Part shown: positions 36,601 through 49,095 of the stretch, one piece after another
Position numbering within the stretch: position 1 is the stretch's first letter
Layout of the letters: each line of letters starts with the position of its first letter
Origin: Lunularia cruciata
Taxonomy: Eukaryota > Streptophyta > Marchantiopsida > Lunulariales > Lunulariaceae
NCBI GenBank assembly: GCA_948567375.1
Contig: OX419760.1
Location: 32,054,001 to 32,118,000, forward strand
DNA length: 64,000 bases
Direction: 5' to 3'
The notes under the pieces: model-generated
Database searches by the model: none
What the model saw: the letters and a program-made list of their open reading frames with translations, nothing else
What the model was told of the DNA's origin: nothing
Position numbers and translations under genes: made by a program

Positions 36601-39600
36601 CGTAAAACTTGTAGCTATGGTAACTCTGACAAGATTTTAACCTCAAGCTGTGATGCATGTAGAAGCTTCAACGTCGCGACTAGTGAAACAGAAGCTCGGC
36701 AATTTCGCGACGACGATAGTATGGAGGTCAACGCCGGCGGTGTTGGAGGTCGCGCTCGTAGCGACGTCGCGGGAGGGATGAGTCGGCCGGGTCTTCGGGC
36801 CAACCGAACGTGACGGTGTAAGGAACCTTCCAAAATCGACGCAACTACTTTGGGGTTTGCTATTTGGGAGATGGAAAAGCATCTAGACAGTTTCTGTGGA
36901 CGACAGGGAGATACCCATGAGATACTCATTTGGGGTGGTTAATAATGGCAGAGGAGACAACAGAGGAAGGAATGAAGGAACGAACGGCCATTTGGGGCAG
37001 TTGACTAGTGGGGATTAGAAACGGACGCCGACCGACGGACCGTCCGACTATGGACCGTTCGGGGTGAGTCTGGGCAGAAGAAGACACATGAAATTTGGAG
37101 AGGAGCATCGTGAGAGAATTATTTGTTGCAACCGTGCGAAAAGGAAGAGTCCCGTTCGGACCTGGATCTGGATCTGATGAGGGCGCAGAAGAAGGGGAAG
37201 GGGAAGGGACGGACATTCATTCTCTTCTGGGATTGATCCTGCTCACCGCTGATACCTGCTATTTCGATCGCGACAAAAGACAGTCGTTCGCCTGGTTCCA
37301 TGTGGGTAATACTATTTCGAATTAGGAAGTGATAAAATGGCCCGCCGTTGTGGTGGAGTTGTGGAGGGGTACGCAGTAAGCGGGGGCAGAGTACTCCTGG
37401 ACAGAGAGACTCCACGAGTACCAAGGCAAGCTGTTCGGACATTTCCAACGTTCTGTGAATACGACATGAGTGAGTGAATGAATTCATGGTGGGAATGAGG
37501 AGGTACAGTATTCCCATTGACAGCTGGGACCGGCTATTTCTGCAATTTCATCACTACAAGTGGGAGCTCCTGATCGATCGTCGACTAGCCTTTCAGGCTA
37601 CCGGCTATCTAGCAGGAGGGCCACCGATGGAAGAGGAAGAATTTGGAAAGAAACTCGCAGAGGTGTGTTTCATTGAAACCGGCACCGATGAGACCGATGA
37701 GATTCGGTGGGAGAACTCCACAGATGAGCTGGTGGCATTGTGGACCTGTCAGAGGGATCCACTGATGGTGTTCATAGCGATCTCAGCAGTTCAAAGAAAG
37801 AAGAGGTCATGTGTCAGAAAAACTTGCGGCATGACTGCTTGACGCTACACTCCAAATTGAGTGGCAAGTGCAATCACCTTTAGCCTGCCCCGTCCTCTTG
37901 CCCGCTCTTACACCTCTTTCAACCTTTCTCAACGGACCGCTTGCGAGGCACCAGCCTCACTCCCATTTGCCCTTGTCCTGCGCTTGTACCTCCGCGTTTT
38001 GGCGCTGGAATGCCAGGCAATCACTGGTTGTTTGCCCTTAAGAGGAATAAGGAAATAGGAAAGTTTACGACTTAGTGGCGTGTATTCATGGTTCATATTA
38101 AAGTGCGCGGCGTGCATGAAAGCTTGGCGAAACATAACGGCCGTCTCCTTCATTTCAAGTATTTGTGTGTGCCAACAGAATGCGTGTCATCACTAATGCC
38201 GAATTCACATGGTCGCTTTCGGGACTCACAAACTTTGACGACACTCCCACTCGACGAAAGTTTAGTTGAAGAACGAGGTTTTTGCCAATTTTCGACTCTT
38301 CAAATGAGTTGTTTGCTTACAGTTAACTTGAATATCCCGATATTAATCTAACGATTGAACATCGACTCATTAGTTTCGACTGTCACTTTGCTCTCCGAAG
38401 GTATCGAAGTTTTGATCGAGAGAAGAAACCGGTTGCTTAGGTCTTTCATCGTGACGAAATCGTGCGAACAGACCTCAAGAGCGAGGTACTTCAATTTTTT
38501 TGGAACCGATTGCTTCCTGGTCCTCTACTTCCTTAGGCTATACAAACGTTCCGCGGACAGATGGAAATTGCAATGACTACAGTGCATAAACACTCGTCAA
38601 AACTAAGTACTTTTCTCGACTGTATCCTACATGGCATTTCATCAGTCTCAGACACATACCCCTCCAGATGTGGGGAAGACACCAAGATGTGCTGATAGAC
38701 AGAGCTTGAATGCTCCAGTTACAAGCTCTAAAATCCAAAAGTAGTAAACTCCAAAAATCGGACGTCTTCAATTCTATTTCCAGATCAAGTCACACTCATC
38801 TAGGTTCAAAGATTCACCTGCCTGTTTAGAATCTGTCAAAGATTAACTGGAGCATAGGATCTCTCAAAGATTATCAAACATCAACGGGCGTATGCTAAAG
38901 ACCGTGGGGAAGCGTTTGTTCGATTTTAAAGAGATAAAAAGAAGGTCAACTCGCCGACTTGCATTTGCTTTTCAATTCGTTCAATCCGTCCCGGAGACCA
39001 AGCCATTCTTGCGCAAACCTGTGTAGAACAATATGCCATCTGGAACGTGAATGTCAGAAGTGCTGAAAGGCATCGGACTGCATTGGCCTGAATGATGGGT
39101 ACTGGACGCTCAATCCTAATCACGCATGCAAGTTGGGACACGGATTTGTTTCGGGCAAAAGACTTCAACATTCTCAGTCCAGTGTAGCAATAACTACTCA
39201 TCCCAAGTCTCCGTGTGACAGGCCACTAGGTCCATACAGGCGTAGTAGGCACATTCTTTACTGCTCAGCCCGTTGAAATCTGAGTAGTATGAACACAGAC
39301 TCGAATTGGTGAACGAAGTTGTCCTTGCAAAGTACCTCTCTCCGTAAGATATTCCTTCCCGTCCTGTGTTTCTAAAGTAATGCAAACTTGATCTGTGGCT
39401 TCACATTCTACTTGAGCAAATAAACGTGTGGTCAGAATCCACATGGTCCTGTGTCAAGTCTACTGACGATTATGCACGCTATGATGCAACCTTAGAGATG
39501 AACTCATTTCACGGCAGGTGATGCCAAAGTATTCCTTGTTCTGTTCTGTGGGCTTCCAAACTGTGCCCCAACTTTAAAAGGAGATATCGAATTCCATCCA

Positions 39601-40200
39601 GGTTTTGCAAGATGGTTCCTGCGAGAACGGTGTATCCTAACCAAGTACTACACCTAGCAATCGTAATGGACCAACGTGAAGTGCACCAAACTACAACAGC
39701 CTTTCTTCACCTTCTGGTTGGAGGATATAATATCGGGTGATGTTCCAAGAATAAAGGGGATAAGGACAAACAACCACGACTACTTCGAAAAAGAAAGCAG
39801 GTGAAGTAACTGCAGAGTTGAACTATCTGTTTGACAAGCGTGTGGAGTACTATCGGACTGGAAGTCGGATATCATTCCATAACGCTGAAACCGTGGCCTT
39901 CATGTCCAGTTCTGTTCTGTGAGAAGCGTTGGGCCTCTGATGGTGTAATTTGCGTGTCTCTTTAACCTCTTGCTGCACAGGATAACAAGGGAAGTTAAAT
40001 TGTGGTCTTGAATTCTGCTTCTAGCAAACGCATGCAAGGCAGTTTGATTGAGCGAGTAGTATTAAACGGCAGCTTACGACTACACGTGGAGTTGGTCCAA
40101 TAAAGTGAGGGTTTGAACAGGTTCGTGATTCATCTTAAAGTTTCCAGACTGCCCCGAGTATTTAGTACTACTACAGCTAATGCACTTTGAAGTAGCTTAG
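36601..40200. other. Intergenic; GC-richer block near 36.6-38.0 kb
   Basis: The block 36650-38050 is GC-richer than its surroundings. It has open frames on both strands, the longest 122 codons at 37474-37842 (plus), acidic in the middle (MEEEEF, ETGTDETDE). None matches a family I know, and strong promoter or splice support is lacking. The rest, to 40.2 kb, is featureless. Confidence 0.4.
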
Positions 40201-40329
40201 GGTAAGCTTGGGATGAGGCTGGCATGAGACAGCAATTACTATCCCAAGAGCACACCCATCGCTAGAGAAGAGCAGAAGAATGATACAGATAAACGCACAG
40301 CGAGAGACTTTTGCCAACGCACCCGCAGG

Positions 40330-40402
40330 ATATACCTCGAAGTTCTGGCGAACTTCGAGGTATATGCCAGTTTGGAACTAAGTCTAATGTTCCAAACTGG
40401 CA
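40330..40402. repeat. Two adjacent perfect hairpins
   Basis: Hairpin one has 16-bp perfect arms (40330-40345 and 40350-40365) around a 4-base loop. Hairpin two has 14-bp perfect arms (40365-40378 and 40389-40402) around a 10-base loop. The last base of the first is the first base of the second. Their arm sequences are unrelated to each other. Confidence 0.95.
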
Positions 40403-41077
40403 AATTTATCTTAGCCTGACTAGAAAGAGTTGCGAGTATTATACTCATGAGATAACGATGAGCAGCAAAAACGATATTCGGGTGTTTGCAACTCAAGAAT
40501 GATGTGCATGAAAGAACATGTCAAATCGCAATAAGAAAGACAGTCTCAAAACGACCTCTCCTTGATCCACAGGACCGATTTTAAGTCGGCCGACCTTGCA
40601 GAGCTTCTACATGAATTTATTGGTAATCCACTACAATTGTATTGAATAACTAGGTTGATACCTGTATAACTGCTGACATCGCTCCCATGAGTTCCAGAGA
40701 GAAGTCTACATCGTTAAGAGTGTGACGCGCTGACTATATGTCTTGCTTTTCTAAACCAATTGAAAAATGCATCAATAATCTGTATCATAGTTTCCATAAA
40801 TCATATTGAGATGGACCTCAAATGGAGCGAAAAGAACCTCTTCACTTGTCAATCTGTACAAACTAGGGATCCCTTAAAATACTTGATTTTACATCCATTC
40901 GAGAAAATTGATCCTCTGTAGGACTCTCACAGATACACAAAAGCTTTCTGTGGGTTGGATTAACAGAAGTTAATAGAAAGGACCGTCGACGCTCACCTTC
41001 TATTTACAGGACAGATTGTCCAGGCTCGTTCTTCATCAAGCAAAGCCCGTCGTTGAGAGATGGCGATGGTACCACAA

Positions 41078-41524
41078 TTACGAAGGTGAAGGATTTGGTG
41101 TTGTACTAGTACTGACTGTGCTTGCAGAAGCCTTCAGCGATGTCTCTGTCTCGGGATCTGCTGGCGCCATGGAACTACCTCCACCGCCACGAATCCTTGC
41201 CTCAGGTGTTCCGGTTAAGGTCTCTCCACGAAGTGCTGCTTTATACCTATCCTCAGTGTTCTCTTTCCGCTGAATTTCACCGAGCAGCTGCTGCAACCTC
41301 TCCTTGTTAACCCTTCCCATCACCAGAGAATCGTCCCGGCCTCGCCCCCGTAGTTCCTTTTCCAGCTTCTCGTCATTATAGCTCGTCGCACTCATGGTGA
41401 ATTGACCAACTGCTATAGGCACAACAAAACAAATTCCTGTAAACGCAAGCATGAACCCCCTTGATGATCGTCCCGACGCCACAATCCACCGCCACACCGA
41501 GCTTTTCTCATAGATGAAGGACAT
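41078..41524 (-). CDS. Conserved small membrane protein of unknown function, 148 aa
   Basis: A single uninterrupted frame runs from ATG at 41524 to TAA at 41080-41078. The start MSFIYEKSSVWRWIV is a highly distinctive N-terminus that I associate with a small conserved plant protein family without a known function; that association is from memory. Residues about 23-44 (GFMLAFTGICFVVPIAVGQF) form one hydrophobic segment, so it is probably a single-pass membrane protein. It is followed by a charged helical part (YNDEKLEKELRGR, then MGRVNKERLQQLLGEIQRKE, then DRYKAALRGETLTG) and a low-complexity Gly/Ser/Thr/Pro tail. No intron is needed. It is divergently arranged with the gene beginning near 41907, sharing a promoter region of about 380 bp with telo-box motifs. 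Confidence 0.85.
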   Translation of the reverse strand: MSFIYEKSSVWRWIVASGRSSRGFMLAFTGICFVVPIAVGQFTMSATSYNDEKLEKELRGRGRDDSLVMGRVNKERLQQLLGEIQRKENTEDRYKAALRGETLTGTPEARIRGGGGSSMAPADPETETSLKASASTVSTSTTPNPSPS

Positions 41525-41906
41525 ATCTGTTATCCCCAGATGTTCGCCCCTTGGATAAATTTTTTAAATCCTCGAACCGCGATCCTCAAGTCTCTCTCAA
41601 AATCTTTATACCAGATTATCGACCAGATTGTCGACAGACCTGATCAGGACACAAAGTATCAAGAGGTGAGCTGAGTACAGAAGAGAGCGAGATCCCACGG
41701 TAATAATAATGCCCGAGGAAAAAGTGCTGCAGTTATGAGAGCCCTAACCCTAAGGAGATTAACTTAAACCCTAAATTAGTGTTTTCCTACATCACATGCA
41801 TTTTCTTCACAGAAAAGCGAATTAGAGCTGGTTGATAATTGTGACCAAGCGTGCGTCCCAAGCGATTGCAGTAGACAGATTATAGACCGGTTGTGGTTTG
41901 CTGCAC
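41525..41906. promoter_or_regulatory. Shared divergent promoter with telo-box motifs
   Basis: This lies between the two start codons of a head-to-head gene pair. It contains CCCTAACCCTAA (41742-41753) and AAACCCTAA (41766-41774). The latter is the plant telo-box, an element known from promoters of housekeeping and translation-related genes. A bidirectional promoter is inferred from spacing and orientation. Confidence 0.6.
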
Positions 41907-44566
41907 ATGAGACTCAGGTCGGAGTATGTTATTTCTGCGCTGGCCGCGATTAGTGAGAAGTAATATGATATAGCTGGTCCTAATTTGGTGCGCAATGACA
42001 AGAATTATACTAGTGAGAGCAAGGGGCTGCTGACGCCACAAGGACAGGATTTTGTTCAATTGGGAGTAGATTTTGATGCTGTCAGGGAAGTAGCTTGTAG
42101 AGAACTGACAATGTTGCTACACGCGAGTCGAAGGTTAACGAGGAACAAAAACTTGGGAGAGTTTAGGAGTAGTTCAGAATCTGTTAGCGGAATTTCCTTC
42201 TACTTGTGATTGTGATGGAGCCGCAGGAGCGAAAATTGTTGAAGTCGGTGTAACTTGGCAAACTGTGACGAAAGTAATGGTGGAAACTCGGCTTTGGAGG
42301 CCCGCTGCACAGCGGAGTGTACGTAATGCCTGGAGTCACATTCAAGGTCATCGTTCAGCATGGTCCTCTGCTTCAGCTGCCGCTCTTTCTGCCGCTACTT
42401 CTCTTGTCAATGCCTATCTTTTGCATAGGTATCTTGCCTTCCATTCATCGATTTTTCAAATTTCTCCTCCATTCGAGCCCTGTGTTTGAAGTTTGAGCTT
42501 ACTTCAGTCCCGTTTCTGCGACTTAAGGTTTTAGGATAACGCGTGTAGTGTATTGTACTGTAATTTATGGATGAAAGTATATTAGCTGCCCACCGTTGCG
42601 CATCTCGCTCATCTTGTTCACGCCAGTGATGTAGAAGCGATGGAATTTGGAGTACTTGGTGATATGGAATCCATCAAGGAGAAGGCTCGAGTCAAATTGC
42701 GCAGAAAATTGGTACATCTGGTTTGAAGAACTCAGTCTGAGAGCCGGGAGAACTTCCTTTTACCTTTCGTATGCTGTCAAAACCTGCTGCCTTCGTCTCC
42801 CCGTTAACTTGCATTTGCATTCTGTTATCCAAGAAATAACATGTGTGCTTCGTTACGGTCATGTAGGAAACATATCTTGGGCACTATCAGGCCAGCTATG
42901 AGGATTTGGTAAGTTCTAATCTTCTATCATTCATTTCAGTAAAATTGACACTGTTGAGAAACAATTTCTTCTGAGAGTACTTTTAAGCCCGTTCGAGGCT
43001 GCAATGTGCAGTAGTAAAGAAGAATATGTTTCACCATGCATGCGTGTAACAAATCGGGCTCTTCATTCAGGATCCTTGAGATGCTTTACTGACCTTATCG
43101 AAATCACGTTTTACTCCAGGCTTACCAGCAACTAATTGACAGCTCGAAACTAATATAACCATAACCAGGTTCAATCCGTGTCTCAATTGACCAGTGCTGC
43201 ATTATCTATGAGAACCTACCTCAAAATTACTGGAAGTGGACGTTTGATTACTTTTACCAATGAAGCTAATTTGGAGGGTGACTCCGGAGATGGTGGAGGA
43301 GTTCCGGTTTTTGCAACCCTTCCTCTAGGTGTTCATGGTGAGTTAAAGGTATTTTGACTAGTAGCATTCAGAACCGGCTTTCTTCACTCAAAGAATTAGC
43401 AATAGTTGCAAACGTACATAATCTGTGCCGGTCAACTTGAATTTAGGGGTCCTGAACTCGCTCAGAGCGCATCTAGCTTCATTTTACTTGAACTTGCAGA
43501 GTTTCTCTTGACTAAGAGATCTTAGTGTGGTACCTCGGGTAGTACAAAATTCCCTTGGATATACTCTTATGGCACACAGAGACCAGATACATTAGCCAGA
43601 CGATTGCTTATTGTGACAGCAACAGCTTGGAGTATCTCGATGTTTGTAGAACCTGCTATCTTGTCTAAGACAGTTCGTGTAACGCATAAGCGCCTCAATT
43701 TCGTGGATATTGCAGAGCGACTTGCCTCGGAGATTGCAAGCATGTTTCAAAGAGAGCTGAATGTGAAGGTTTGTTATGTTTAACTCCATATTCCGCCTGC
43801 TTAGTTTAGGTCTGCAAAGTCCGGACAACGTCGTCAGATGTTCGAAGAGTTACCCCTCAACATTCGCTTTTCCAATCTGCTGGCAGTTTCAGAGATTCTG
43901 CACCTGTAAATATGTAGTTATAAAAACTGAGTTCTGGATGTGTTCAGTGGCTATTGGCATCCGAGTTCTGCAAGTTAGTTCACTTAGACTTCGAGGAAGC
44001 AACGACAGTACAAAGAGAAGTATCCCCACCAGTTCGTGATGATAGCCTCATGGGACCGATGGCTTCCTCGGCAGATGAGAAGAGCAAAGAAGGTAACAAC
44101 GGAAGTGGTAGGAATGGTACTTCAGAGGCAAAGCCACCAAACCGTGAGACATTGCAGGTACGACCCCCTCGCATCATGTTGTTCAATATGGCCCAGAGTT
44201 TTGCTCATATGAGATAGCCTGATTGTACCTAACCTACTTTTACGTGAAACTTTTATGTACCGCAACATGTAGATTCGAAAGAGCAAATTCACAGAATCCT
44301 TTCCTTAATCATCGGTGCAGGTGTATTTGACTGCTCTACTTGCAGAGGTGTACGTCAATAAGGACAGGTGAACTCTCATCGTTTTCGATGTCTCATTTTA
44401 TCGCATGTAAGATCTTTAGTGCCTGTCGCTTTTGTCAATAGTCTGCGTATGCTTTCATACTTGATGTTGGGGCTAACATATGTTCTTAACCTTGCTAAGC
44501 AGAATTGAGCAAATATCGAGAATATACAGTGAAGAGATGACTGTTGGTCTCTTTGGTAGTCCTTGA
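41907..44566 (+). CDS. Conserved eight-exon protein of unknown function, with two lesions
   Basis: I do not know the function. Eight exons can be joined with consistent phases: 41907-42428, 42627-42711, 42867-42908, 43169-43328, 43620-43768, 43948-44157, 44321-44367 and 44503-44566. All seven introns are GT-AG. The joined product is about 425 residues. Landmarks are SEYVISALAAISEK near the start, VQNLLAEFPS, RSVRNAWSHIQGHRSAW, a Ser/Ala-rich helix, EFGVLGDMESIKEKAR, a GDGGGVPVF loop, AWSIS, an acidic/basic linker (SADEKSKEGNN) and YLTALLAEVYVN. No membrane segment or signal is seen. Two defects lie in exon 1: an in-frame TAA at 41961-41963, and a 1-nt surplus in the A5 run at 42147-42151 that must be skipped to stay in frame. 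Everything else is clean, so either the copy was silenced recently or the sequence has errors. Confidence 0.7.
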
Positions 44567-47267
44567 GTATATTTGTGAGCAGGCCTCCTTGCGATGAGGA
44601 GGTATAAGCAATAGCTGGGAACTGGTTCTACCCGTCCAGTTCAGAACAGACGCCCGACACCCTGGGCCGCGAGGACCCTTCTTCTTTTTATCAACTTTCA
44701 GTTGCCTTTAGCCAATGGCGCCGAAGATGTCTATGAGTAACGCTGGTGCCGTGATTTTGACCACTCTGTAACTGTGTTGATGGGTCTTGGACTACGATGA
44801 GCACCAGATGGACAGATTAGTCCATCCTGCCTTCAGACGGATTGTGTGCAAACCTCATTACTGGAGTTTACTCACTTTTCTGCTTGCATGTTACTGTTGA
44901 TGATTGTGAGCTTCCTGCATACTTTGCTTCGTACATAACTTTAAGCTTCTAACATCGAACTCATACTTTGTTGTATCCATACATGTCCTCCATTGCAACC
45001 GCGTATTCTCAGATTCCATCTTTTTTTGGCATAGTTCGAAGACCTTCGATGTAGACATTTCTTCGCTGAAAGGCCCCTGCTTATTGCTTTTTAGTCCAGG
45101 TCTTATCGCTGCCTTTCATGAAAATTTTTGTCCTGGTTCAGACCAATTTTGGAACTACTACACCGGTTGAAGTTGGTACGTTTCTGACTGCTCCCAAAAT
45201 GTACCGCACACCTCACTATCTACCGATTAGATTATCTAATAGTGTCAGCTCACCGCACGAATCACATGAGCTGGCTATGTTACGGTTCTTGAATGTAGAA
45301 ATGTGATATTAGTGAAGACAAATCTAGACCTTCCCTACATGTAGTTCTGAACCCGAAGGGACAAACTAAAGACAAATCTAGAACTGTTGTGATGTCCACA
45401 TCCGATGTTTAACTTCTTAAACAGTGCAGTATGGAGGTATTTTCCGGTATGAGGTTCTCTTCTATATGCCCTTATACAGATTTTTAAAGGAGACTTTATC
45501 AATTTTACCATTTGAGGCTACCTTGTGGGATGAAGTGTACTTACGCTGTTTCTCAGACGTTTCTTCAAGGGAAGATGGAGAAGACCTTAATCTTGGAGTG
45601 AGACATCAATCTTCCTGATGGAGGCTTGATGTCTCATTTGTCTTAATGCTTCACAAACCATCCGCTGGAATCAAGATGTTCTCGTGGCTTCCACAATGGC
45701 CGTCCATCATCATCACTTGATTATCCTTGCATACTTCTACCGCAACCGGAGGAATGCCTTCTCCTATTCACACCATCGAGAATCAAATCCTTGTCCTGTC
45801 GGTTGATGGTAATAAGGGAAACCATCCTACTCCCCAAGGCAAGAACTCTTCGGACCGCCCCCAATTTCACCGCGGGGATTCCTCTTCTATAAAGAACATC
45901 AGAACTTACCGGATTCACAAATGTTAAGTTAGGACTCTGGCAGTGCTCCTCACGGGTTGACGTAAATTTTGCTCTCTTACTTTCAACTTATATCCAACAG
46001 GATGTAGTCATAACTGAATTCGCAGGCCCAAAGAGGAAGTCGATCACCTGCTGTGGGATGCTAAGATTTCCTCTGGACAGTAGTTACTAATTTTGTTTGT
46101 CTTTGGTAAACTGACAACATCCTCGGGTTTCCCCGAAAGACACAAGGGAAAAGGCAATCTCATGCCGGTTTGCGCGAAAGCCAACAATCTACAGTAGATT
46201 CGGAGAGAAAGAGGAGCGCAAAACGTTTTGGGCTAACCCAGGGCACAGCTTCTTATAACTTGACTGAATAGAATTGATCCGAAGCTTCAAAGTCAACAAG
46301 CAGTGGGACTTAGCAGGACAATGTTCTTCTCGATTAAACCTGAGTGCATGCATATCCTCGTGATGCCGGGTTCTGGGGCATTAGACGCACTCGGTTAGAG
46401 ATAATATCACGCATCAGGCTGATTAATATAACAAGACTTCACACGCTAGTCTTCCCGCTTTCCATTTACCCAGACAACTTGTTGCTTCCGTGGAAGAATC
46501 GCTTTATCATAGAAGAGTTGGCACAACTGGGCAGGGAGTAGGTTTGAAGTTGTGACTTTGTCCATATTAAACTACGAGTTATTGTGTCCTGCATTCCGTA
46601 ATCTTATGACAGCAGCAGGGTAGGTCTGAGAATGTGGATCAAGATAGATATCAAAAATATTCCGGGGTTGGATGTCTATGGGGAGGAAGCTGGAGCCTTC
46701 GTTGCACAGGCAGTGACTGACTGGAAACCTTTGTTCCACTGGTCAGTTCTCTGTTATGAGTCTTTGGGTGGGTACCAACTATTTAGCAGATCTTTTTGTT
46801 TTTATCACTAGGAACAAGTAAAGTCCACCACAAGTCTCAAAACGTTAATAGTGGCCATTGCTCACATAGATTCTTTGTACTATTCCCACTTAGCTAAGTC
46901 TCGGTTATCAAAAGGATGGAAGTATGTTGACACATACGTTCATCCTTTTGATGCTATTGTCCAGATCCAGTTTGTAGCTTACTTAATTCTGGTAGTTAAA
47001 ACCTATGCATGACACATGTTTGGAAGGTTTACTGTCCCGCTAATACAGGAAACAAATACTAATAACAGTTGGGTTTGCCCGTAAGCGGTTCTGATAACTA
47101 GATTCCTCAGTAATAAGCATGTAAGGTTAACTATCCCACTAATACAGGAACAGACATTTAATAATAGTTGGGTTTGCCAGTAAGTAGTCGTGATTCATCA
47201 ATAATAAGCCTCAAATCCAGCTGCTTTCTTGGTATGAGTGATGTTACCTGTACACAAAGACAATATG
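44567..47267. other. Intergenic, nothing firmly recognised
   Basis: The first few hundred bases are presumably 3' untranslated region of the preceding gene. An exon-like open stretch with good codon appearance lies at about 46631-46745 (plus; DIKNIPGLDVYGEEAGAF), followed by a possible donor, but I find no partner exons. A diverged tandem duplication is at 47027-47210. Confidence 0.4.
47027..47210 (+). repeat. Diverged tandem duplication, about 95-bp unit
   Basis: Two units share CTAATACAGGAA, AGTTGGGTTTGCC and GTAAG at matching offsets. Confidence 0.75.
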
Positions 47268-47414
47268 GATAGTGATTGCTCGGGATAACTTAGATGCAGT
47301 AGGGCAGATTTCTCGTATCGACTCTCTTGGGTTTAGCCCCATTTTACCTGTTTTGCTGGGGTCTTCCCATCCTTCGTCGTTTTCTACCCGGTCGCCTGTT
47401 TTTGATAGTGATTG
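47268..47414 (+). mobile_element. 5'-truncated LINE insertion with 11-bp target-site duplication
   Basis: The segment 47279-47403 carries the family 3' end in order: TTAGATGCAGTAGGGCAGATT, GTTTAGCCCCATTTTACC, GGGGTCTTCCCATCCTTC and GGTCGCCTGTTTTT. It is bounded by identical 11-mers, GATAGTGATTG, at 47268-47278 and 47404-47414. Truncation plus a target-site duplication is what target-primed reverse transcription by a LINE leaves behind. Confidence 0.85.
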
Positions 47415-49095
47415 TACACGGTATTTAGGATGACCATGTAGGGTTCAGTAGTCAGTCTACCTCAACTTAGGGAACGGGTGCATCAAAATCTACAAGGGTG
47501 AGATTCTAGGTTTCTGGTTCCTAATTTGTGGATGAATAATGTATTAGTAAAGTGATGCGAATCATTTAGTGATACAATCAGTTTTGGGTACTAGGAATAT
47601 CAACCAATTCAACTCCAATACTATATATAATTTTTTAATGTTTATTACGTATCTTATATTATACAGTGTTGCTTACATGTTTGAAGGATTAGGCTTTCAA
47701 GATTTACTTATTTATACATTTATATGCATTCACGTAGATGCTTTGACAATTTCGCTGAAATTGCAAGAACCGTACATACGGATATCAAAAGTACTAAGTT
47801 TTTATAGAATTGCTTTTGAATTGCTTTTGCTTTTAACACTCCAAAGAAATCATACTTGAAATTACTCTCGCCCACCTAGACTCCAATAGAAATACATCTC
47901 CAACATTTAAATTTGAAGAAACCATCAATTTTAGTCCAGGTAAAAGAACGTAAATTTGTTACATATTTTATTATTATGTTGCTACTCATTTATGATTGGT
48001 GGTCTTTCATATTATTATTAATCTTATTTGTTAAATTTATAGAAAAAATTTCAATAAAAGATAGCCTTATGTATTAAAATCTTTATAGAGTTTCTCTTTG
48101 TTTTTGAATCATAATCCCTGCTATCTTTATTTATGACATGATATAGTGTCTAAAGGATTTAACTTTATGTCACGGATATAAATATTGTGTTATATTCATT
48201 ATGAATATTTAGTGGATTTTCTCAAATTGGTAAGCATATAATATAGTTCTTTAAAATGATGTTATCTTTTGCATTGGCTCACTAAAATTACAACTTTATT
48301 CTTCTTCTCTTTATGCTGTATCTAAAAGATAAAGGGGTGCAGACCAACCATTTGGGATTTTGTTTTGTATTATTAAAATTTCCTATGTTTTTCTATTATA
48401 AATTGTGAAACTTTTTTATCTCTCTATATATTAGACTTATTCTGAATTTGAATTTAAGTGAAATACACTCATAACATAACACAGCAAGATGCAATCAAAT
48501 GACTTGTAATCTGAGGATTATAATTTCTTACTAAAATAAGATATAGCATTTATTTTTCTTAATGGAATTAAAAAAAGGGAAATTAGATAAAAATATATTT
48601 TAAATTAAATGATAAAACTATTCTTTACACAAGAAATTGATTTTTAAATATGACTACTAAGGTTAAATTCAACATATCCTCAAGGCATATTTAAGGATTA
48701 CTCATTCTTGATTTTTGTAACTTGAATCTTCAGCTATTGAAAAGAAAAACTTAGAACATGGCCTAATTAGTACCTATGGATGATTCTAATCTCTAGCAGA
48801 CTTTAACCTACATCAGAAAGGTGCAAGGTAGCTAGGAAAGCATGGTATCTTCAACCCCAATGATGATACTAATAGCACATTCTCCACATATCCTTCTCCG
48901 TCCCACACTAATATCAAAATCAAAACCAGATGGATGCAGTTTACATCCAAGTTATCACCTGACATATCCTCTTTTCATACTTGCTTTCTAAATAACCATA
49001 TTAGACCATCATAGACTCAAGAGCTTTTTATCAAAAACCAGTGTACATAAATATGTTATGGGATTTTCAAAAAGATCAAGAAAAATATATTTTTA
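47415..49095. other. AT-rich intergenic DNA upstream of the Yippee-like gene
   Basis: A/T-rich, without coding appearance. A 96-codon open frame at 47569-47859 is Leu/Ile/Tyr-rich, as expected from composition. Nothing else is recognised. Confidence 0.5.

Noticed and set aside
37474-37842. 122-codon open frame as a small gene
   Set aside because: It lies in a GC-richer block where long frames occur on both strands, with no known domain and no promoter or splice support. Left in the intergenic note.
41742-41774. Telomere-like CCCTAA units
   Set aside because: Only a few units inside a divergent promoter; this is a telo-box setting and not an interstitial telomere.
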